Shown in pieces: positions 6,130-6,296 of a stretch of DNA of 6,296 bases; the first letter of the stretch is position 1; the number at the start of each line of letters is the position of its first letter. The stretch is from Rhodothermia bacterium (GTDB lineage Bacteria > Bacteroidota > Rhodothermia > Balneolales > Natronogracilivirgulaceae). The notes beneath the pieces are model-generated. The model worked only from the letters and a program-made list of their open reading frames with translations. It ran no database searches and had not been told where the DNA came from. The position numbers and the translations under genes are program-made. The stretch covers positions 1-6,296 of the forward strand of contig SKUI01000059.1 of the NCBI GenBank assembly GCA_007122185.1. Direction: 5' to 3'.

Positions 6130-6182
6130 GACTTTTCGACAGTTTTACATTGTTTCGCCTGGAAAATTGTTGAGAAGCGGCA
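6130..6182 (-). promoter_or_regulatory. Short leader before arsR, possible operator region
   Basis: These 53 bp separate the upstream gene's stop from the arsR ATG and are the natural place for an ArsR operator. The best dyad is ACA-N9-TGT at 6139-6153 within an AT-rich stretch (plus: CGACAGTTTTACATTGTTTCG region), with only partial symmetry outside the triplets. Minus-strand ACAAT occurs twice, 18 bp apart. No consensus -35/-10 pair or Bacteroidota-type TAnnTTTG box is evident, so the promoter may lie inside or before the upstream gene and arsR may be cotranscribed with it. Confidence 0.22.
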
Positions 6183-6296
6183 TCAACCGCCATTGCGCAG
6201 CATATCGGCAAAAGCATCGGGCAGGGCGCTCTCCTCGACCGCTTTGGCGGCCTTTTCCACATCGTATTCCACCCGGATGAATTCCACTTTTAGTCC
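6183..6296 (-). CDS. 3' end of an unrecognised gene (cut by window edge)
   Basis: A frame open from the window edge ends at TGA 6185-6183 after 37 codons. The visible tail reads GLKVEFIRVEYDVEKAAK, then an alanine- and acid-rich helix-like stretch, and ends DAFADMLRNGG. Codon choice looks like that of its neighbours, and the frame stops just before the arsR leader on the same strand, so it is probably a real gene directly upstream of arsR. I do not recognise the family from this tail. It shows no cysteine, no hydrophobic segment and no catalytic motif. Confidence 0.5.
   Translation of the reverse strand, partial: GLKVEFIRVEYDVEKAAKAVEESALPDAFADMLRNGG

Overview
The window is about 6.3 kb of moderately GC-rich bacterial DNA. 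Every convincing gene is on the minus strand, so transcription runs from right to left. None of the starts I could inspect has a clear Shine-Dalgarno sequence, and the set of families (Acr3-ArsM arsenic operon, tandem universal stress protein, YncE-like lipoprotein, membrane-anchored serine hydrolase) fits the Bacteroidota/Balneolota/Rhodothermota group. That assignment is an inference from style, not from a marker gene.

In transcription order the right half is an arsenic-resistance operon. It starts after the 3' end of an unrecognised gene (6183-6296). It contains arsR (5770-6129), a possible 22-codon open frame filling the next gap (5696-5764), arsM (4847-5695) and acr3 (3639-4832). ArsR should release the promoter when its cysteines bind As(III). 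ArsM should methylate As(III) to mono-, di- and trimethyl species. Acr3 should export arsenite across the inner membrane. No arsenate reductase lies in the window, so As(V) handling must be encoded elsewhere or be absent.

The left half holds three separately spaced genes. One is a tandem-domain UspA protein with a GTG start (2442-3380). Another is a lipoprotein whose mature part is a complete seven-repeat YVTN beta-propeller (848-1978, or from 2044 if the upstream ATG is used). The last is the 5' part of a signal-anchored serine hydrolase of the beta-lactamase class C/PBP4* type (1-505), cut off by the window edge.

The intergenic regions carry the less expected structure. At 545-614, upstream of the hydrolase, five 14-bp units are phased on a central ACGT/GCGT; two are identical and three carry CG-centred palindromes. 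At 725-800 there is a degenerate GC-rich 37-bp repeat. At 2081-2160, upstream of the lipoprotein gene, an ACCGGAA motif (minus strand) recurs three times. I found no insertion sequence, tRNA, rRNA or CRISPR array. The main system is a recognisable arsenic methylation/efflux operon rather than a clearly new one; the phased repeat array, the abutting small frame and the cysteine pattern of ArsR are the parts most worth checking.
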